From positions 2,542,001 to 2,606,000 of the forward strand of contig NZ_CP056117.1 of NCBI RefSeq assembly GCF_013375935.1: a stretch of DNA of 64,000 nucleotides. The letters are read 5' to 3'. The notes beneath the pieces were generated by a model. That model worked only from the letters and a program-made list of their open reading frames with translations, searched no databases and had not been told where the DNA came from. This document shows positions 9,067 to 18,733 of the stretch, piece after piece. The DNA is from Enterobacter cloacae. GTDB lineage: Bacteria > Pseudomonadota > Gammaproteobacteria > Enterobacterales > Enterobacteriaceae. The position numbers and the translations under genes were made by a program. How positions within the stretch are numbered: position 1 is the stretch's first letter; every line of letters starts with the position of its first letter.

Positions 9067-9403
9067 GGAAGTACCTATAATTGATACGTGGCTAAAAAAA
9101 CGTCAATGAGTCTAAAAGCGTAACGCATGCTGACCCAGACATTTATGATTAACATCATGCCAAACGAACATTCTGGCAGGATGGAAGAAATACCTATGAT
9201 TTTAAGCCATTTTGAACATTTTTCAGACAATGGCATAATATGCGATAATTTGACGAGTTAACGCTTCTCGTCTACGGCCCTATCAGGCTGGCACAGGATA
9301 CCCGATACGGGGTAGCGATGACAAAATATTTTGAACGTTGTCATAGCCTGTTGTGGTTTTGCACGAAAATTTTAATTTTTATATGTGAAGTTGAGGTACA
9401 GCC
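9067..9403. promoter_or_regulatory. Divergent ackA / yfbV control region
   Basis: These 337 AT-rich bases separate divergent genes and contain no credible gene. A candidate rightward promoter is TTGAAC (9212-9217), 18 bp, TAATAT (9236-9241). I could not fix the leftward ackA promoter with a well-spaced -35 and -10. An inverted repeat lies at 9315-9347 and is listed separately. Confidence 0.4.
9315..9347. other. Inverted repeat ATGACAA-N13-TTGTCAT in the yfbV leader
   Basis: The seven-base arms at 9318-9324 and 9338-9344 are perfectly complementary; one mismatch outward, a GC pair extends them. It sits 57 bp before the yfbV start. It could be an RNA hairpin or a dyad operator; the sequence alone does not decide. 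Confidence 0.4.
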
Positions 9404-9859
9404 ATGTCGACACCCGAAAACCCGTCCGTTAACTTTTTCAGCCTGTTTCGTCGGGGACAGCATTATGCAAAGACATGGCCGATGGAAAAGCGCCTCGCGC
9501 CCATGTTCATTGAAAACCGCACCATTCGCGCCACGCGCTACGCGATCCGCTTTATGCCCCCGATCGCCGTCTTTACCCTGTGCTGGCAAATTGCGCTGGG
9601 TGGACAGCTTGGCCCGGCCGTTGCGACAGCACTCTTTGCCTTAAGCCTGCCGATGCAGGGGCTATGGTGGTTAGGTAAACGCTCCATTACGCCGCTTCCG
9701 CCTTCTATTTTACACTGGTTTTATGAAGTGCGTGGAAAACTGGAGGAAGCCGGCCAGGCGCTGGCACCGGTGGAAGGCAAGCCGGACTATCAGGCGCTGG
9801 CAGATACGCTCAAGCGAGCGTTTAAACAACTTGATAAAACATTCCTCGATGACTTGTGA
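9404..9859 (+). CDS. yfbV: UPF0208 inner-membrane protein YfbV
   Basis: A 151-residue protein with the E. coli YfbV length and near-identical core. Two membrane segments are visible, about residues 45-67 ([16 protein letters not shown]) and 68-92 ([18 protein letters not shown]), followed by a soluble C-terminal part with [19 protein letters not shown]. In E. coli it has been linked to insulating the Ter macrodomain of the chromosome from its right neighbour; the mechanism is unclear. It is divergent from ackA. Confidence 0.93.
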   Translation: MSTPENPSVNFFSLFRRGQHYAKTWPMEKRLAPMFIENRTIRATRYAIRFMPPIAVFTLCWQIALGGQLGPAVATALFALSLPMQGLWWLGKRSITPLPPSILHWFYEVRGKLEEAGQALAPVEGKPDYQALADTLKRAFKQLDKTFLDDL

Positions 9860-9950
9860 TTGATCATCGAAACGACGACCAAAAGAAGGCACAGTAACAC
9901 ACCGTTACCGTGTCTTTTTTTACAGTGCAATGCGCTACAGGAGTCGAAAG

Positions 9951-10445
9951 ATGGAAATGACCCATGCTCAACGTCTGATTTTGTCTAACCAGTACAAGAT
10001 GATGACTATGCTTGATCCCGATAACGCTGCGCGCTACAGCCGCCTGCAGACCATCGTCGAACGTGGTTTTGGTTTGCAGATGCGCGAACTGGATCGCGAG
10101 TTTGGCGAGCTGAAAGAGGAAACCTGCCGCATCGTTATCGACATCATGGAGATGTACCATGCGCTGCATGTGTCCTGGACCAACCTTAAAGACCAGCAGG
10201 CCATTGACGAGCGCCGGGTGACGTTCCTGGGCTTTGATGCGGCGACGGAAGCGCGCTATCTGAGCTATGTGCGCTTTATGGTGAACACCGAAGGACGCTA
10301 CACCCACTTTGACGCGGGCACGCACGGCTTTAACGCCCAGACCCCAATGTGGGACAAATATCAGCGTATGCTGAGCGCGTGGCATGCCTGCCCGCGCCAG
10401 TACCACTTAAGCAGCAACGAAATTCAACAAATCATTAATGCCTGA
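9951..10445 (+). CDS. yfbU: YfbU family protein
   Basis: A 164-residue soluble protein matching YfbU over its length ([15 protein letters not shown] through NEIQQIINA). The ATG at 9951 has CAGGAG seven bases upstream, so an in-frame ATG 21 bases earlier is rejected. Overproduction of YfbU has been linked to cell death in E. coli; its normal role is not established. The hxpA gene follows after 11 bp and is likely cotranscribed. Confidence 0.93.
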   Translation: MEMTHAQRLILSNQYKMMTMLDPDNAARYSRLQTIVERGFGLQMRELDREFGELKEETCRIVIDIMEMYHALHVSWTNLKDQQAIDERRVTFLGFDAATEARYLSYVRFMVNTEGRYTHFDAGTHGFNAQTPMWDKYQRMLSAWHACPRQYHLSSNEIQQIINA

Positions 10446-10456
10446 CGGAGGTGCGT

Positions 10457-11116
10457 GTGCAGTGTAAAGGTTTTCTGTTTGATCTGGACGGTACGCTGGT
10501 GGATTCGCTGCCGGTGGTTGAACGCTCGTGGTGCCACTGGGCCGACCGGCACGGCATCGACCATCAGGACGTACTGAATTTCATCCATGGCAAACAGGCC
10601 ATTACCTCATTGCGGCACTTCCTGGCGGGACGATCTGAGGAAGAGATCCAGGCGGAGTTTACCTATCTTGAGCAGATTGAGGCCACCGATACCGACGGCA
10701 TTACCGCGCTGCCCGGCGCGCGCGAATTGCTTGAGCACCTGAATGAAGCGCAGATCCCCTGGGCTATCGTCACCTCCGGCTCGGTTCCCGTCGCTCACGC
10801 CCGCCACAAGGCGGCAGGTTTACCGACGCCGGACGTGTTCATTACCGCTGAACGCGTGAAGCGCGGCAAGCCGGAACCGGATGCGTTTCTGCTCGGCGCC
10901 GAGCTGCTTGGCCTTGCGCCTGCGGAGTGCGTGGTTGTGGAAGATGCGGCGGCTGGCGTGCTGGCCGGGCTGAACGCCGGAAGCCACGTCATCGCCGTTA
11001 ACGTTCCGGCGGGATCGCCCCGGCTGGATGAGGCAGACTTTGTGCTCAACACGCTGACTGCCATCGACGTCTCGAAGACGCCGGACGGCATTGTAACCGT
11101 CTCGCTAAAAATGTAA
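10457..11116 (+). CDS. hxpA: HAD-family hexitol phosphatase
   Basis: A 219-residue haloacid-dehalogenase hydrolase, the orthologue of E. coli YfbT/HxpA, which prefers hexitol and sugar phosphates. Motif I is DLDGTLVD with Asp9 as nucleophile and Asp11 as acid/base; motif II is the serine in VTSGS near residue 109; the motif III lysine lies in KRGKPEPD; motif IV is VVEDAAAG. Start choice: GTG at 10457 has GGAGG five bases upstream; an earlier in-frame GTG overlaps that ribosome site. Confidence 0.92.
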   Translation: MQCKGFLFDLDGTLVDSLPVVERSWCHWADRHGIDHQDVLNFIHGKQAITSLRHFLAGRSEEEIQAEFTYLEQIEATDTDGITALPGARELLEHLNEAQIPWAIVTSGSVPVAHARHKAAGLPTPDVFITAERVKRGKPEPDAFLLGAELLGLAPAECVVVEDAAAGVLAGLNAGSHVIAVNVPAGSPRLDEADFVLNTLTAIDVSKTPDGIVTVSLKM

Positions 11117-11127
11117 TCCCATGATAT

Positions 11128-11152
11128 AGCCCCACGCTGCTGGGGCTTTTTT
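11128..11152 (+). terminator. Rho-independent terminator after hxpA
   Basis: The stem AGCCCCA / TGGGGCT around a six-base loop is followed by T6. It lies between hxpA and yfbS. Confidence 0.85.
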
Positions 11153-11191
11153 ATGGCAAAATTGCTTCTCCTCCACTGACAAGGACATGTT

Positions 11192-13024
11192 GTGAACGGT
11201 GAACTGATTTGGGTCCTGAGCCTGCTGTTAATCGCCATCATTCTTTTTGCCACGGGCAAGGTGCGCATGGATGCCATCGCCCTGTTCGTGATTGTCGCCT
11301 TCGTGCTGAGCGGTACGCTCTCGCTGCCGGAAGCCTTTTCCGGGTTTAGCGATCCCAACGTTATTTTGATTGCCGCCTTGTTTATCATCGGCGACGGGCT
11401 GGTTCGCACCGGCGTGGCGACGATGATGGGCGTGTGGCTGGTCAAGGTAGCGGGCAGCAGCGAAACCAAAATGCTGATTTACCTGATGCTGACGGTGGCC
11501 GGGCTGGGCGCGTTTATGAGCTCAACGGGCGTCGTCGCTATCTTTATTCCGGCGGTGCTGAGCGTCTGCATGCGAATGCAGATCTCCCCGTCGCGCCTGA
11601 TGATGCCGCTAAGCTTTGCCGGACTTATCAGCGGCATGATGACGCTGGTGGCGACGCCGCCGAACCTGGTCGTTAACAGCGAACTGATCCGTGAGGGGCT
11701 TGAGGGGTTTAGCTTTTTTAGCGTTACGCCGATCGGGCTGGTCGTGCTGGTGATGGGCATTATCTATATGCTGCTCACCCGTTTTGCCCTGAAAGGGGAG
11801 AAGCAGGATAACGCCAGAGAGGGCTGGAAGCGGCGCTCCTTTCGCGATTTGATTAAAGAGTACCGCCTGACCGGTCGCGCCCGGCGTCTGGCCATCCGAC
11901 CGGGTTCGCCCATGGTGGGGCAGCGGCTGGACGATCTCCGGCTGCGCGAACGCTACGGCGCAAACGTGATCGGCGTGGAGCGCTGGCGTCGCTTTCGTCG
12001 GGTGATTGTCAACGTGAACGGGGTATCCGAATTCCGGGCGCGGGATGTCCTGCTGATTGATATGTCCACGGCGGACGTGGACCTGCGTGAATTCTGTAGC
12101 GAACAGCTGCTGGAGCCGATGGTGCTGCGCGGCGAATATTTTTCTGACCAGGCGCTGGATGTCGGCATGGCCGAGGTGTCACTCATTCCGGAATCGGAGC
12201 TGTTGGGTAAAACGGTGCGCGAAATCGGCTTTCGCACCCGCTATGGCCTGAACGTGGTGGGCCTGAAGCGCGATGGCGTGGCCCTTGAAGGAGCGGTAGT
12301 GGATGAGCCACTCCTGCTGGGGGATATCTTCCTGGTAGTCGGCAACTGGAAACTGATTAGCCAGCTCGGGCAGAAAGGCCGCGACTTTGTGGTGCTGAAT
12401 ATGCCGATTGAGGAGAGCGACGCGTCGCCGGCGCACAGCCAGGCACCCCACGCGATATTCTGCCTGGTGCTGATGGTCTCCCTGATGCTGACGGACGAGA
12501 TACCTAATCCCATAGCGGCGATAATTGCCTGCCTGCTAATGGGCAAATTTCGCTGTATCGATGCCGAAAGCGCTTACAAGGCGATTCACTGGCCGAGCAT
12601 CATTCTTATTGTCGGGATGATGCCTTTCGCCCTGGCGCTACAGAAAACCGGCGGGGTGGATTTGATCGTTAAAGGCTTAATGGACGCGGGCGGCGGTTAT
12701 GGTCCCTATCTGATGATGGTCTGCCTGTTTGTCATGTGCGCCACCATCGGACTGTTTATCTCCAACACCGCCACCGCCGTGCTGATGGCACCTATTGCGC
12801 TGGCGATGGCGAAATCGATGGGCGTTTCGCCGTATCCGTTTGCGATGATGGTTGCGATGGCGGCGTCCGCGGCGTTTATGACGCCGGTCTCTTCGCCGGT
12901 CAATACGCTGGTGCTGGGGCCGGGGAACTATAAATTCAGCGACTTCGTGAAGATTGGCGTGCCGTTCACCGTGCTGGTGATGCTGGTGTGCGTGGTGTTA
13001 ATTCCGGTCTTATTCCCGTTTTAA
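11192..13024 (+). CDS. yfbS: Putative DASS/CitT-type membrane transporter with RCK_C (TrkA_C) domains
   Basis: A 610-residue inner-membrane protein with the length of E. coli YfbS. The N-terminal membrane half (residues 1-200) and C-terminal membrane half (about 410-610) flank two TrkA_C regulatory domains (about 215-300 and 305-390). Family signatures include [13 protein letters not shown] and [12 protein letters not shown] in the first half and [15 protein letters not shown] with [17 protein letters not shown] in the second. This is the divalent anion:sodium symporter architecture, so an organic anion is the likely cargo, but no substrate is known to me. It starts with GTG at 11192. Confidence 0.92.
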   Translation: MNGELIWVLSLLLIAIILFATGKVRMDAIALFVIVAFVLSGTLSLPEAFSGFSDPNVILIAALFIIGDGLVRTGVATMMGVWLVKVAGSSETKMLIYLMLTVAGLGAFMSSTGVVAIFIPAVLSVCMRMQISPSRLMMPLSFAGLISGMMTLVATPPNLVVNSELIREGLEGFSFFSVTPIGLVVLVMGIIYMLLTRFALKGEKQDNAREGWKRRSFRDLIKEYRLTGRARRLAIRPGSPMVGQRLDDLRLRERYGANVIGVERWRRFRRVIVNVNGVSEFRARDVLLIDMSTADVDLREFCSEQLLEPMVLRGEYFSDQALDVGMAEVSLIPESELLGKTVREIGFRTRYGLNVVGLKRDGVALEGAVVDEPLLLGDIFLVVGNWKLISQLGQKGRDFVVLNMPIEESDASPAHSQAPHAIFCLVLMVSLMLTDEIPNPIAAIIACLLMGKFRCIDAESAYKAIHWPSIILIVGMMPFALALQKTGGVDLIVKGLMDAGGGYGPYLMMVCLFVMCATIGLFISNTATAVLMAPIALAMAKSMGVSPYPFAMMVAMAASAAFMTPVSSPVNTLVLGPGNYKFSDFVKIGVPFTVLVMLVCVVLIPVLFPF

Positions 13025-13043
13025 GCAGGGGCACGCGCTTCAG

Positions 13044-13070
13044 GCCGGGCAGGCGATGCCGCCTCCCGGC
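13044..13070. repeat. REP-like palindromic repeat between yfbS and yfbR
   Basis: GCCGGG and CCCGGC arms enclose a second paired segment (AGGCG / CGCCT) and a four-base loop, the form of an enterobacterial REP hairpin. A sibling lies at 13755-13780. It sits between convergent yfbS and yfbR and could terminate or stabilise either transcript. Confidence 0.7.
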
Positions 13071-13075
13071 AAACG

Positions 13076-13675
13076 TTATAGCGGGGAGTCCTGGCTAATC
13101 TCATCCAGCGACAGATGGAAGCTCGGCACAAATACCTGCATAAAGTAGTCCATCTCCTCGCTGCGGCGGGATGCCAGGGTTTTTTCCAGGCGCGTTTTCG
13201 CCAGCAGGAACTCGTTATTCCCCGCGGATAGCTCTTCCAGACATTTCAGGTACGCGCACAGCGCATCGGCCTGTTTCACCAGGGACTTTTCTTCTTCCGT
13301 ATACTGATGTTCGTCGATAAGCGGCTCGAAGATATCACGCAGCTCCTCGGGCACCATTTCAATCAGCTTCTGCTGCGCAATCTTTTCGATGGCCTTATAT
13401 TCCTGCGCAATCTGCGAGTTGAAATATTTCACCGGCGTCGGCAGATCCCCGGTCAGCACTTCCGAAGCATCGTGATACATCGCCAGCAGGGCGATACGCT
13501 CGGCATTCACCTGTCCGTTGAATTTGCGGTTCTTAATGGCGGCCAGCGCGTGAGCGACCATGGCAACCTGCAAACTGTGCTCTGACACGTTTTCCGTGCG
13601 CACGTTGCGCATCAGCGGCCAGCGGTTGATGAGCTTCAGGCGGGAGAGGTGGGCAAAAAAATGACTCTGACTCAT
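13076..13675 (-). CDS. yfbR: 5'-deoxynucleotidase YfbR
   Basis: A 199-residue HD-domain phosphohydrolase, the same length as in E. coli. It removes the 5' phosphate from deoxynucleoside monophosphates and is part of an alternative route to thymidylate. The metal ligands are seen in NVSEHSLQV (first His), [18 protein letters not shown] (the HD pair) and a late Asp in [15 protein letters not shown]. It follows alaA on the same strand with a REP-like hairpin between them. Confidence 0.95.
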   Translation of the reverse strand: MSQSHFFAHLSRLKLINRWPLMRNVRTENVSEHSLQVAMVAHALAAIKNRKFNGQVNAERIALLAMYHDASEVLTGDLPTPVKYFNSQIAQEYKAIEKIAQQKLIEMVPEELRDIFEPLIDEHQYTEEEKSLVKQADALCAYLKCLEELSAGNNEFLLAKTRLEKTLASRRSEEMDYFMQVFVPSFHLSLDEISQDSPL

Positions 13676-13754
13676 AGGTTACCTTACGTCTTAACAGCGA
13701 CAGACTTCATTGTGCGGGGAGGGGAGGGAAGATGCAAATTAGCGGATGCTGAAA

Positions 13755-13780
13755 GCCGGGCAGGCGAAGCGCCACCCGGC
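13755..13780. repeat. REP-like palindromic repeat between alaA and yfbR
   Basis: GCCGGG / CCCGG(C) outer arms with GGCG / CGCC inside, closely related to the repeat at 13044-13070 (both share GCCGGGCAGGCGA). It lies just after the alaA stop on the same transcript strand as yfbR. Confidence 0.7.
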
Positions 13781-13792
13781 AGGCGGGAAAGT

Positions 13793-15007
13793 TTACTGAT
13801 GATACCCGGACAGGAAGCGTCCGAAGCGGCTGATGGCCATTTCGAGATCGTCTTCGCGCGGCAGCGTCACGATACGCACGTGGTCCGGCCACGGCCAGTT
13901 AAACGCCGTTCCCTGCACCAGCAGCACTTTTTCCTGTAGCAGGAAGTCGAGCACCATTTTCTGATCGTCGTGAATGTTGAAGCGCTTCGCGTCAATTTTC
14001 GGGAACATATACAGCGCGCCGTTTGGCTTGACGCAAGAGACGCCCGGGATATCGTTGATCAGTTCCCACGCGCGGTTGCGCTGTTCATACAGACGGCCGC
14101 CAAGCACGATGAACTCGCTGATGCTCTGATAGCCACCGAGCGCCGTCTGGATCGCATGCTGCGCCGGCACGTTGGCGCAAAGACGCATGGATGCCAGCAT
14201 CTCCAGCCCTTCTATATAGCCCTTCGCATGTTTCTTCGGACCGTTCAGCACCATCCAGCCCTGACGGAAACCGGCCACGCGGTAGGTTTTAGACAGGCCG
14301 TTAAAGGTGACGGTCAGCAGGTCGGGGGCCAGCGCGGCGATAGAGTGGTGCTGCGCCGCGTCGTACAGGATCTTGTCGTAAATCTCGTCGGCAAAGATGA
14401 TCAGGTTGTGCTGGCGGGCGATCTCCACGATCTCCATCAGCAACTCTTTTGAGTAGACGGCGCCCGTCGGGTTATTCGGGTTAATGATGACGATACCGCG
14501 GGTGCGTGGCGTAATTTTGGCGCGAATATCATCCAGATCCGGGAACCAGTCAGAGGATTCGTCGCACAGGTAGTGGACCGCCTTACCGCTGGACAGCGAC
14601 ACCGCAGCCGTCCACAGCGGGTAATCCGGCGCGGGAACCAGCATTTCGTCGCCGCTGTTCAGCAGCGCCTGCATCGCCTGGACGATCAGCTCCGAAACGC
14701 CGTTGCCAATGTAGATATCTTCCACGGTAACGTCGCGCATACCGCGCGCCTGATAGTGCTGCATGATGGCTTTACGGGCGGAGTAAAGCCCTTTTGAATC
14801 GCAGTAACCCTGGGCGGTTGGCAGGTTGCGGATCACATCCACCAGGATCTCATCCGGCGCTTCAAAACCAAATGGCGCGGGGTTACCGATGTTGAGTTTC
14901 AGAACCTTATTGCCTTCCTCTTCGAGACGTTTAGCCTCTTTAAGAACCGGGCCACGGATGTCGTAACAGACGTTGTCGAGCTTGCTGGATTTTTCGATAG
15001 GGGACAT
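13793..15007 (-). CDS. alaA: Alanine-synthesising glutamate-pyruvate aminotransferase AlaA
   Basis: A 404-residue class I/II pyridoxal-phosphate aminotransferase, one residue shorter than E. coli AlaA. It makes L-alanine from pyruvate with glutamate as donor. The PLP-binding lysine is K240 in FNGLSKTYRVAG; other cofactor contacts are in NPNNPTGAVYS (about 176-186) and IIFADEIYDKILYD (about 203-216). The first residues MSPIEKSSKL match the E. coli start. It diverges from lrhA across an unusually long gap. Confidence 0.96.
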   Translation of the reverse strand: MSPIEKSSKLDNVCYDIRGPVLKEAKRLEEEGNKVLKLNIGNPAPFGFEAPDEILVDVIRNLPTAQGYCDSKGLYSARKAIMQHYQARGMRDVTVEDIYIGNGVSELIVQAMQALLNSGDEMLVPAPDYPLWTAAVSLSSGKAVHYLCDESSDWFPDLDDIRAKITPRTRGIVIINPNNPTGAVYSKELLMEIVEIARQHNLIIFADEIYDKILYDAAQHHSIAALAPDLLTVTFNGLSKTYRVAGFRQGWMVLNGPKKHAKGYIEGLEMLASMRLCANVPAQHAIQTALGGYQSISEFIVLGGRLYEQRNRAWELINDIPGVSCVKPNGALYMFPKIDAKRFNIHDDQKMVLDFLLQEKVLLVQGTAFNWPWPDHVRIVTLPREDDLEMAISRFGRFLSGYHQ

Positions 15008-15945
15008 GAACCTTTAACCTTTTCGCTATTGTTGCTACTCCCTGCCGTGGAAGCTAGCACGGAACAATGTACTCCCACCGCGCTTCGTTTTGAAGGGCGC
15101 ACAGAAGAAGATTTTGTACAACAGGACGGAGCCGTTGCGATCTCTTAAACTGAATGCGGACCGATCGGGTTCCTGAATTTATCGCTATACAGGCAAATGT
15201 TAGGATTTTTATGCTGAAAATTTAAAATAAATGTGAATATTATGCTGACGTAAATTAAAAGACGATTGGCGAGGAGGCGTTAGTCGCCGGGCGTGACCTT
15301 TCGTAAAACCTGAATGCTAAGATACGCATTGCCTTATTAGCAAAGCCAGGTTAGAAGTTACTCATGTGAAATTAATGTTAAGCGATATTAATGATTGAAC
15401 TGAATCTAAATTAAACTTTATTTATTATTAACGACGAAAATGCAACTTTCGTTAATTTTAATAAAAAGAGTTTAGCGGCTTATCGGTGGCGGTAAATCTG
15501 TAATATTGCAATAAGACTTATAAATATAGTGGATTTGGGTTAAGATGTGTTTCGGGAAAGCGGTTGCGCGATACGCCTGTTACGTATATCGGATTCTGCT
15601 TTCTTATATTAATCGATTGTTATTGTTGAAGTTATCTCTGGCTGAATTGGGTGAGTTACATCTTGCTGCGCTGACAACGCTGCGATATAGATAGCAGAAA
15701 ACCTGTCTTACCCTATATGGAATTTACATCTACCTTCAGACAGCGAAATATCCTGAGCGCAAGAGAATAAAAATAACGTCATGAAACGTGATTTCTGACC
15801 GTTGATATACCGCAGTACAATAACTATCTGTCAGGCAGTCTGCCGGGCCGGGACGCGAGGGAAACTCTTCAGAAGGAATTGCTTAACTGTTACACACAGC
15901 TTAAACCCGGGCAGCTCCGTACGAGCAACCTGAAAGTGAAAAGAT
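15008..15945. other. 938-bp gene-free interval between alaA and lrhA
   Basis: It is AT-rich and has no plausible protein gene on either strand. It must hold the alaA promoter (near 15010-15200) and a long leader for lrhA. Small dyads are present (for example GGCAG-T-CTGCC at 15834-15844), but I cannot assign them. E. coli lrhA also has a long untranslated leader, so a regulatory RNA leader is the simplest reading. Confidence 0.5.
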
Positions 15946-16884
15946 ATGATAAATGCAAATCGTCCGATAATGAATCTCGACCTCGATCTGCTGAGAACGT
16001 TTGTTGCGGTCGCCGATCTCAACACTTTTGCAGCAGCTGCTGCCGCAGTTTGCCGTACCCAGTCCGCCGTGAGCCAGCAAATGCAGCGGCTGGAACAACT
16101 GGTTGGTAAAGAGCTTTTTGCGCGCCATGGGCGTAATAAGCTTTTAACGGAACATGGTATACAGCTTCTGGGTTATGCCAGAAAGATACTGCGCTTTAAT
16201 GATGAAGCTTGTATGTCTTTAATGTTTAGCAACCTTCAGGGAGTGTTAACATTAGGGGCATCGGATGAATCAGCGGATACCATTTTACCTTTCCTTCTCA
16301 ATCGTATTAGCTCGGTTTATCCGAAGCTTGCGTTGGACGTTAGCGTTAAACGTAATGCTTTTATCGTTGAGATGCTGAAAGAGAACGAGGTTGACCTGGT
16401 GGTCACCACGCATCGGCCCGGTCAGTTTGACTGCCTGACGCTGCGTACCTCTCCCACGCACTGGTACTGTGCGGCGGAGTATGTACTGCAACAGGGTGAG
16501 CCAATACCCCTGGTCCTGCTGGACGATCCCAGCCCGTTCCGCGATATGGTGCTGGCCGCGCTTAACGAAGCCAATATTCCCTGGCGTCTGGCGTACGTGG
16601 CATCCACGCTTCCCGCCGTGCGGGCCGCGGTGAAGGCTGGACTTGGCGTAACGGCCCGTCCGGTTGAGATGATGAGCCCGGATCTGCGCGTTCTGGGTAA
16701 ATCCGATGGCCTGCCATCGTTACCGGATACGGAGTACCTGCTTTGCCATAACGCCGCCAGCAACAACGAGCTGGCGAAAGTGGTGTTCGAGGCGATGGAA
16801 AACTACCATAATCCGTGGCAATACGCGCATGTTACTCCCGAAGGAGGGGGCAACCCCCTGATCGTGGAAGGGGATTTTGAGTGA
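15946..16884 (+). CDS. lrhA: LysR-type regulator LrhA (flagellar repressor)
   Basis: A 312-residue LysR-type regulator with the same length as E. coli LrhA. The winged helix spans about residues 11-70, with recognition region [19 protein letters not shown], and the effector-binding domain follows (about 95-290). In E. coli it represses flhDC, and so flagella, motility and chemotaxis, and also affects fimbriae and RpoS. Its position directly upstream of nuo is conserved. The presence of cheV further along fits a motile host under LrhA control. Confidence 0.95.
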   Translation: MINANRPIMNLDLDLLRTFVAVADLNTFAAAAAAVCRTQSAVSQQMQRLEQLVGKELFARHGRNKLLTEHGIQLLGYARKILRFNDEACMSLMFSNLQGVLTLGASDESADTILPFLLNRISSVYPKLALDVSVKRNAFIVEMLKENEVDLVVTTHRPGQFDCLTLRTSPTHWYCAAEYVLQQGEPIPLVLLDDPSPFRDMVLAALNEANIPWRLAYVASTLPAVRAAVKAGLGVTARPVEMMSPDLRVLGKSDGLPSLPDTEYLLCHNAASNNELAKVVFEAMENYHNPWQYAHVTPEGGGNPLIVEGDFE

Positions 16885-16930
16885 TCGTTCCCTCAAAATT
16901 CTCGTAACAAAATGTAAGTGCAAAAAAGAG

Positions 16931-16967
16931 CCACTCGCATGATTTTTTCATGGAGTGGTTTTTTTTT
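16931..16967 (+). terminator. Rho-independent terminator after lrhA
   Basis: The stem CCACTC / GAGTGG extends inward with CATGA / TCATG around a T-rich loop and is followed by an unbroken run of nine Ts. Confidence 0.85.
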
Positions 16968-17513
16968 GCTAATCATAACCGCGAGCGCAGTGTGGATAAG
17001 TGAAATACCCGTTATTTATCAACGCAGCATATGCTTCTGGTTAAGATGTAAACGATGGCCGTTCTAACTTCCCTCAACCCCCGTCGATGTTAAAAAAACA
17101 GGAAATATGTTGCTGTTTTTTTGATTGAATTAACAAAAGCGTGTCTCAGATCAAGAAAATACTCCTATTTGGGGGGAGGAATCGTTGGCAAATCCTGTCA
17201 AAATAGGAGGGTTATTTTTTTACTTCCAAAACGGACACGATTCAACAAGATGCATTTGACGTAAAGTCACCTGGCCACCAGGGTTAAAGGGCATGTTTTG
17301 TTAATGAGAATCGCACGATGTAATTTAATGTGAAGAAACCTTTGTTAAAGTTGACAAAAGGTTATAGAAAGGAGTAAAAAACCCCATCATTTTGCTGTCT
17401 ATGTCTCATTTCAGACAGTTAGTGTAAGGTTATTTGTTCCTCCCCATGAATCGATGTGATGCCCATCTGCCAGCAAGAGCAGTGTCGTCGGTATCACTTT
17501 TGATGAGTAAGCA
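16968..17513 (+). promoter_or_regulatory. nuo operon upstream region
   Basis: There is no gene in these 546 AT-rich bases. In E. coli the nuo promoter lies well upstream of nuoA and responds to ArcA, FNR, NarL and Fis. A candidate here is TTGACA (17351-17356), 18 bp, TAAAAA (17375-17380), which would leave a leader of about 130 bases. I could not assign ArcA or FNR sites with confidence. Confidence 0.45.
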
Positions 17514-17954
17514 ATGAGTATGTCAACATCCACAGAAGTCATCGCTCATCACTGGGCATTCGCAATCTTTCTTATTGTAGCCATTGGCCTGTGCTGCCTG
17601 ATGTTAGTCGGCGGCTGGTTCCTGGGCGGTCGCGCCCGCGCAAGGCACAAAAACACACCTTTCGAATCAGGTATTGATTCTGTAGGTACCGCTCGCTTAC
17701 GCCTGTCTGCCAAGTTCTACCTGGTAGCCATGTTCTTCGTCATCTTCGACGTGGAAGCGCTTTACCTCTTCGCGTGGTCTACCTCGATTCGCGAAAGTGG
17801 TTGGGTGGGCTTTGTCGAGGCCGCAATTTTCATTTTAGTGTTACTGGCCGGTCTGGTTTATCTGGTGCGTATTGGCGCGCTGGACTGGACACCTGTGCGT
17901 TCACGCCGTGAACACATCAACCCGGAAAACAGTATCTCTAATCGTCAGCAGTAA
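17514..17954 (+). CDS. nuoA: NADH:quinone oxidoreductase subunit A
   Basis: A 146-residue membrane subunit with three transmembrane helices (about 14-38, 68-90 and 98-120). The conserved loop [15 protein letters not shown] lies between helices 1 and 2, and [19 protein letters not shown] begins helix 2 with the acidic residues found in the family. It is part of the joint between the peripheral arm and the membrane arm of complex I. It is the first gene of thirteen in one operon, starting [14 protein letters not shown] as in E. coli. Confidence 0.97.
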   Translation: MSMSTSTEVIAHHWAFAIFLIVAIGLCCLMLVGGWFLGGRARARHKNTPFESGIDSVGTARLRLSAKFYLVAMFFVIFDVEALYLFAWSTSIRESGWVGFVEAAIFILVLLAGLVYLVRIGALDWTPVRSRREHINPENSISNRQQ

Positions 17955-17969
17955 CAGCGAGGCAATAAG

Positions 17970-18644
17970 ATGGATTATACGCTCACCCGCATAGATCCTA
18001 ACGGTGAGAATGACCGTTACCCCCTGCAAAAACAGGAGATCGTAACCGACCCCCTGGAGCAAGAAGTCAACAAAAGCGTGTACATGGGCAAGCTCGAGCA
18101 TGCCATGCACGACATGGTCAACTGGGGTCGTAAGAACTCCATCTGGCCATACAACTTTGGCCTTTCTTGCTGCTACGTTGAAATGGTGACGTCATTCACT
18201 GCGGTGCATGACGTTGCGCGTTTTGGGGCCGAGGTACTGCGTGCTTCCCCGCGTCAGGCTGACCTGATGGTGGTCGCCGGCACCTGCTTTACCAAGATGG
18301 CGCCTGTTATACAGCGTCTGTATGACCAGATGCTGGAGCCAAAATGGGTTATCTCCATGGGGGCATGTGCAAACTCGGGCGGTATGTACGACATTTATTC
18401 CGTTGTGCAGGGCGTTGATAAGTTCATTCCGGTGGATGTTTACATTCCTGGCTGCCCGCCGCGTCCGGAAGCCTATATGCAGGCGCTGATGCTGCTCCAG
18501 GAGTCCATTGGTAAAGAACGCCGCCCGCTCTCATGGGTTGTTGGCGATCAGGGTGTCTATCGCGCGAACATGCAGTCTGAGCGCGAGCGTAAACGTGGTG
18601 AACGTATTGCCGTCACCAACCTGCGTACGCCTGACGAAATTTAA
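17970..18644 (+). CDS. nuoB: NADH:quinone oxidoreductase subunit B (cluster N2)
   Basis: A 224-residue peripheral-arm subunit that carries the terminal [4Fe-4S] cluster N2, the direct electron donor to quinone. The ligands are the tandem Cys67-Cys68 (GLSCCYVEM), the cysteine in [10 protein letters not shown], and that in [10 protein letters not shown]. Relative to the E. coli sequence I recall, it has four extra residues near 43-47 (EHAMH before DMVNWGRK), which accounts for the length difference. It begins 15 bp after nuoA. Confidence 0.97.
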   Translation: MDYTLTRIDPNGENDRYPLQKQEIVTDPLEQEVNKSVYMGKLEHAMHDMVNWGRKNSIWPYNFGLSCCYVEMVTSFTAVHDVARFGAEVLRASPRQADLMVVAGTCFTKMAPVIQRLYDQMLEPKWVISMGACANSGGMYDIYSVVQGVDKFIPVDVYIPGCPPRPEAYMQALMLLQESIGKERRPLSWVVGDQGVYRANMQSERERKRGERIAVTNLRTPDEI

Positions 18645-18657
18645 TTTGCGCCTGTGG

Positions 18658-18707
18658 GCCTGGAGAACACCTTCGCATATCACTACTCAAATAGCGCGAA
18701 GCCAGGC
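18658..18707 (+). other. Stem-loop structure in the nuoB-nuoC intergenic region
   Basis: GCCTGG (18658-18663) pairs with CCAGGC (18702-18707), and TTCGC (18672-18676) pairs with GCGAA (18696-18700), giving an interrupted hairpin. No U tract follows, so it is not a simple terminator. It may affect stability or translation within the nuo message. Confidence 0.45.
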
Positions 18708-18733
18708 TTAACAGTCACCACGGACCATTTGCA

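Noticed and set aside
9894-9930. A possible terminator between yfbV and yfbU (GTAAC / GTTAC with a later T run)
   Set aside because: The stem is only five AT-rich pairs and is separated from the T run by five bases; too weak to call.
15008-15945. Protein gene or tRNA in the alaA-lrhA gap
   Set aside because: No frame has a credible start and length, and I found no cloverleaf or CCA-ended tRNA pattern.
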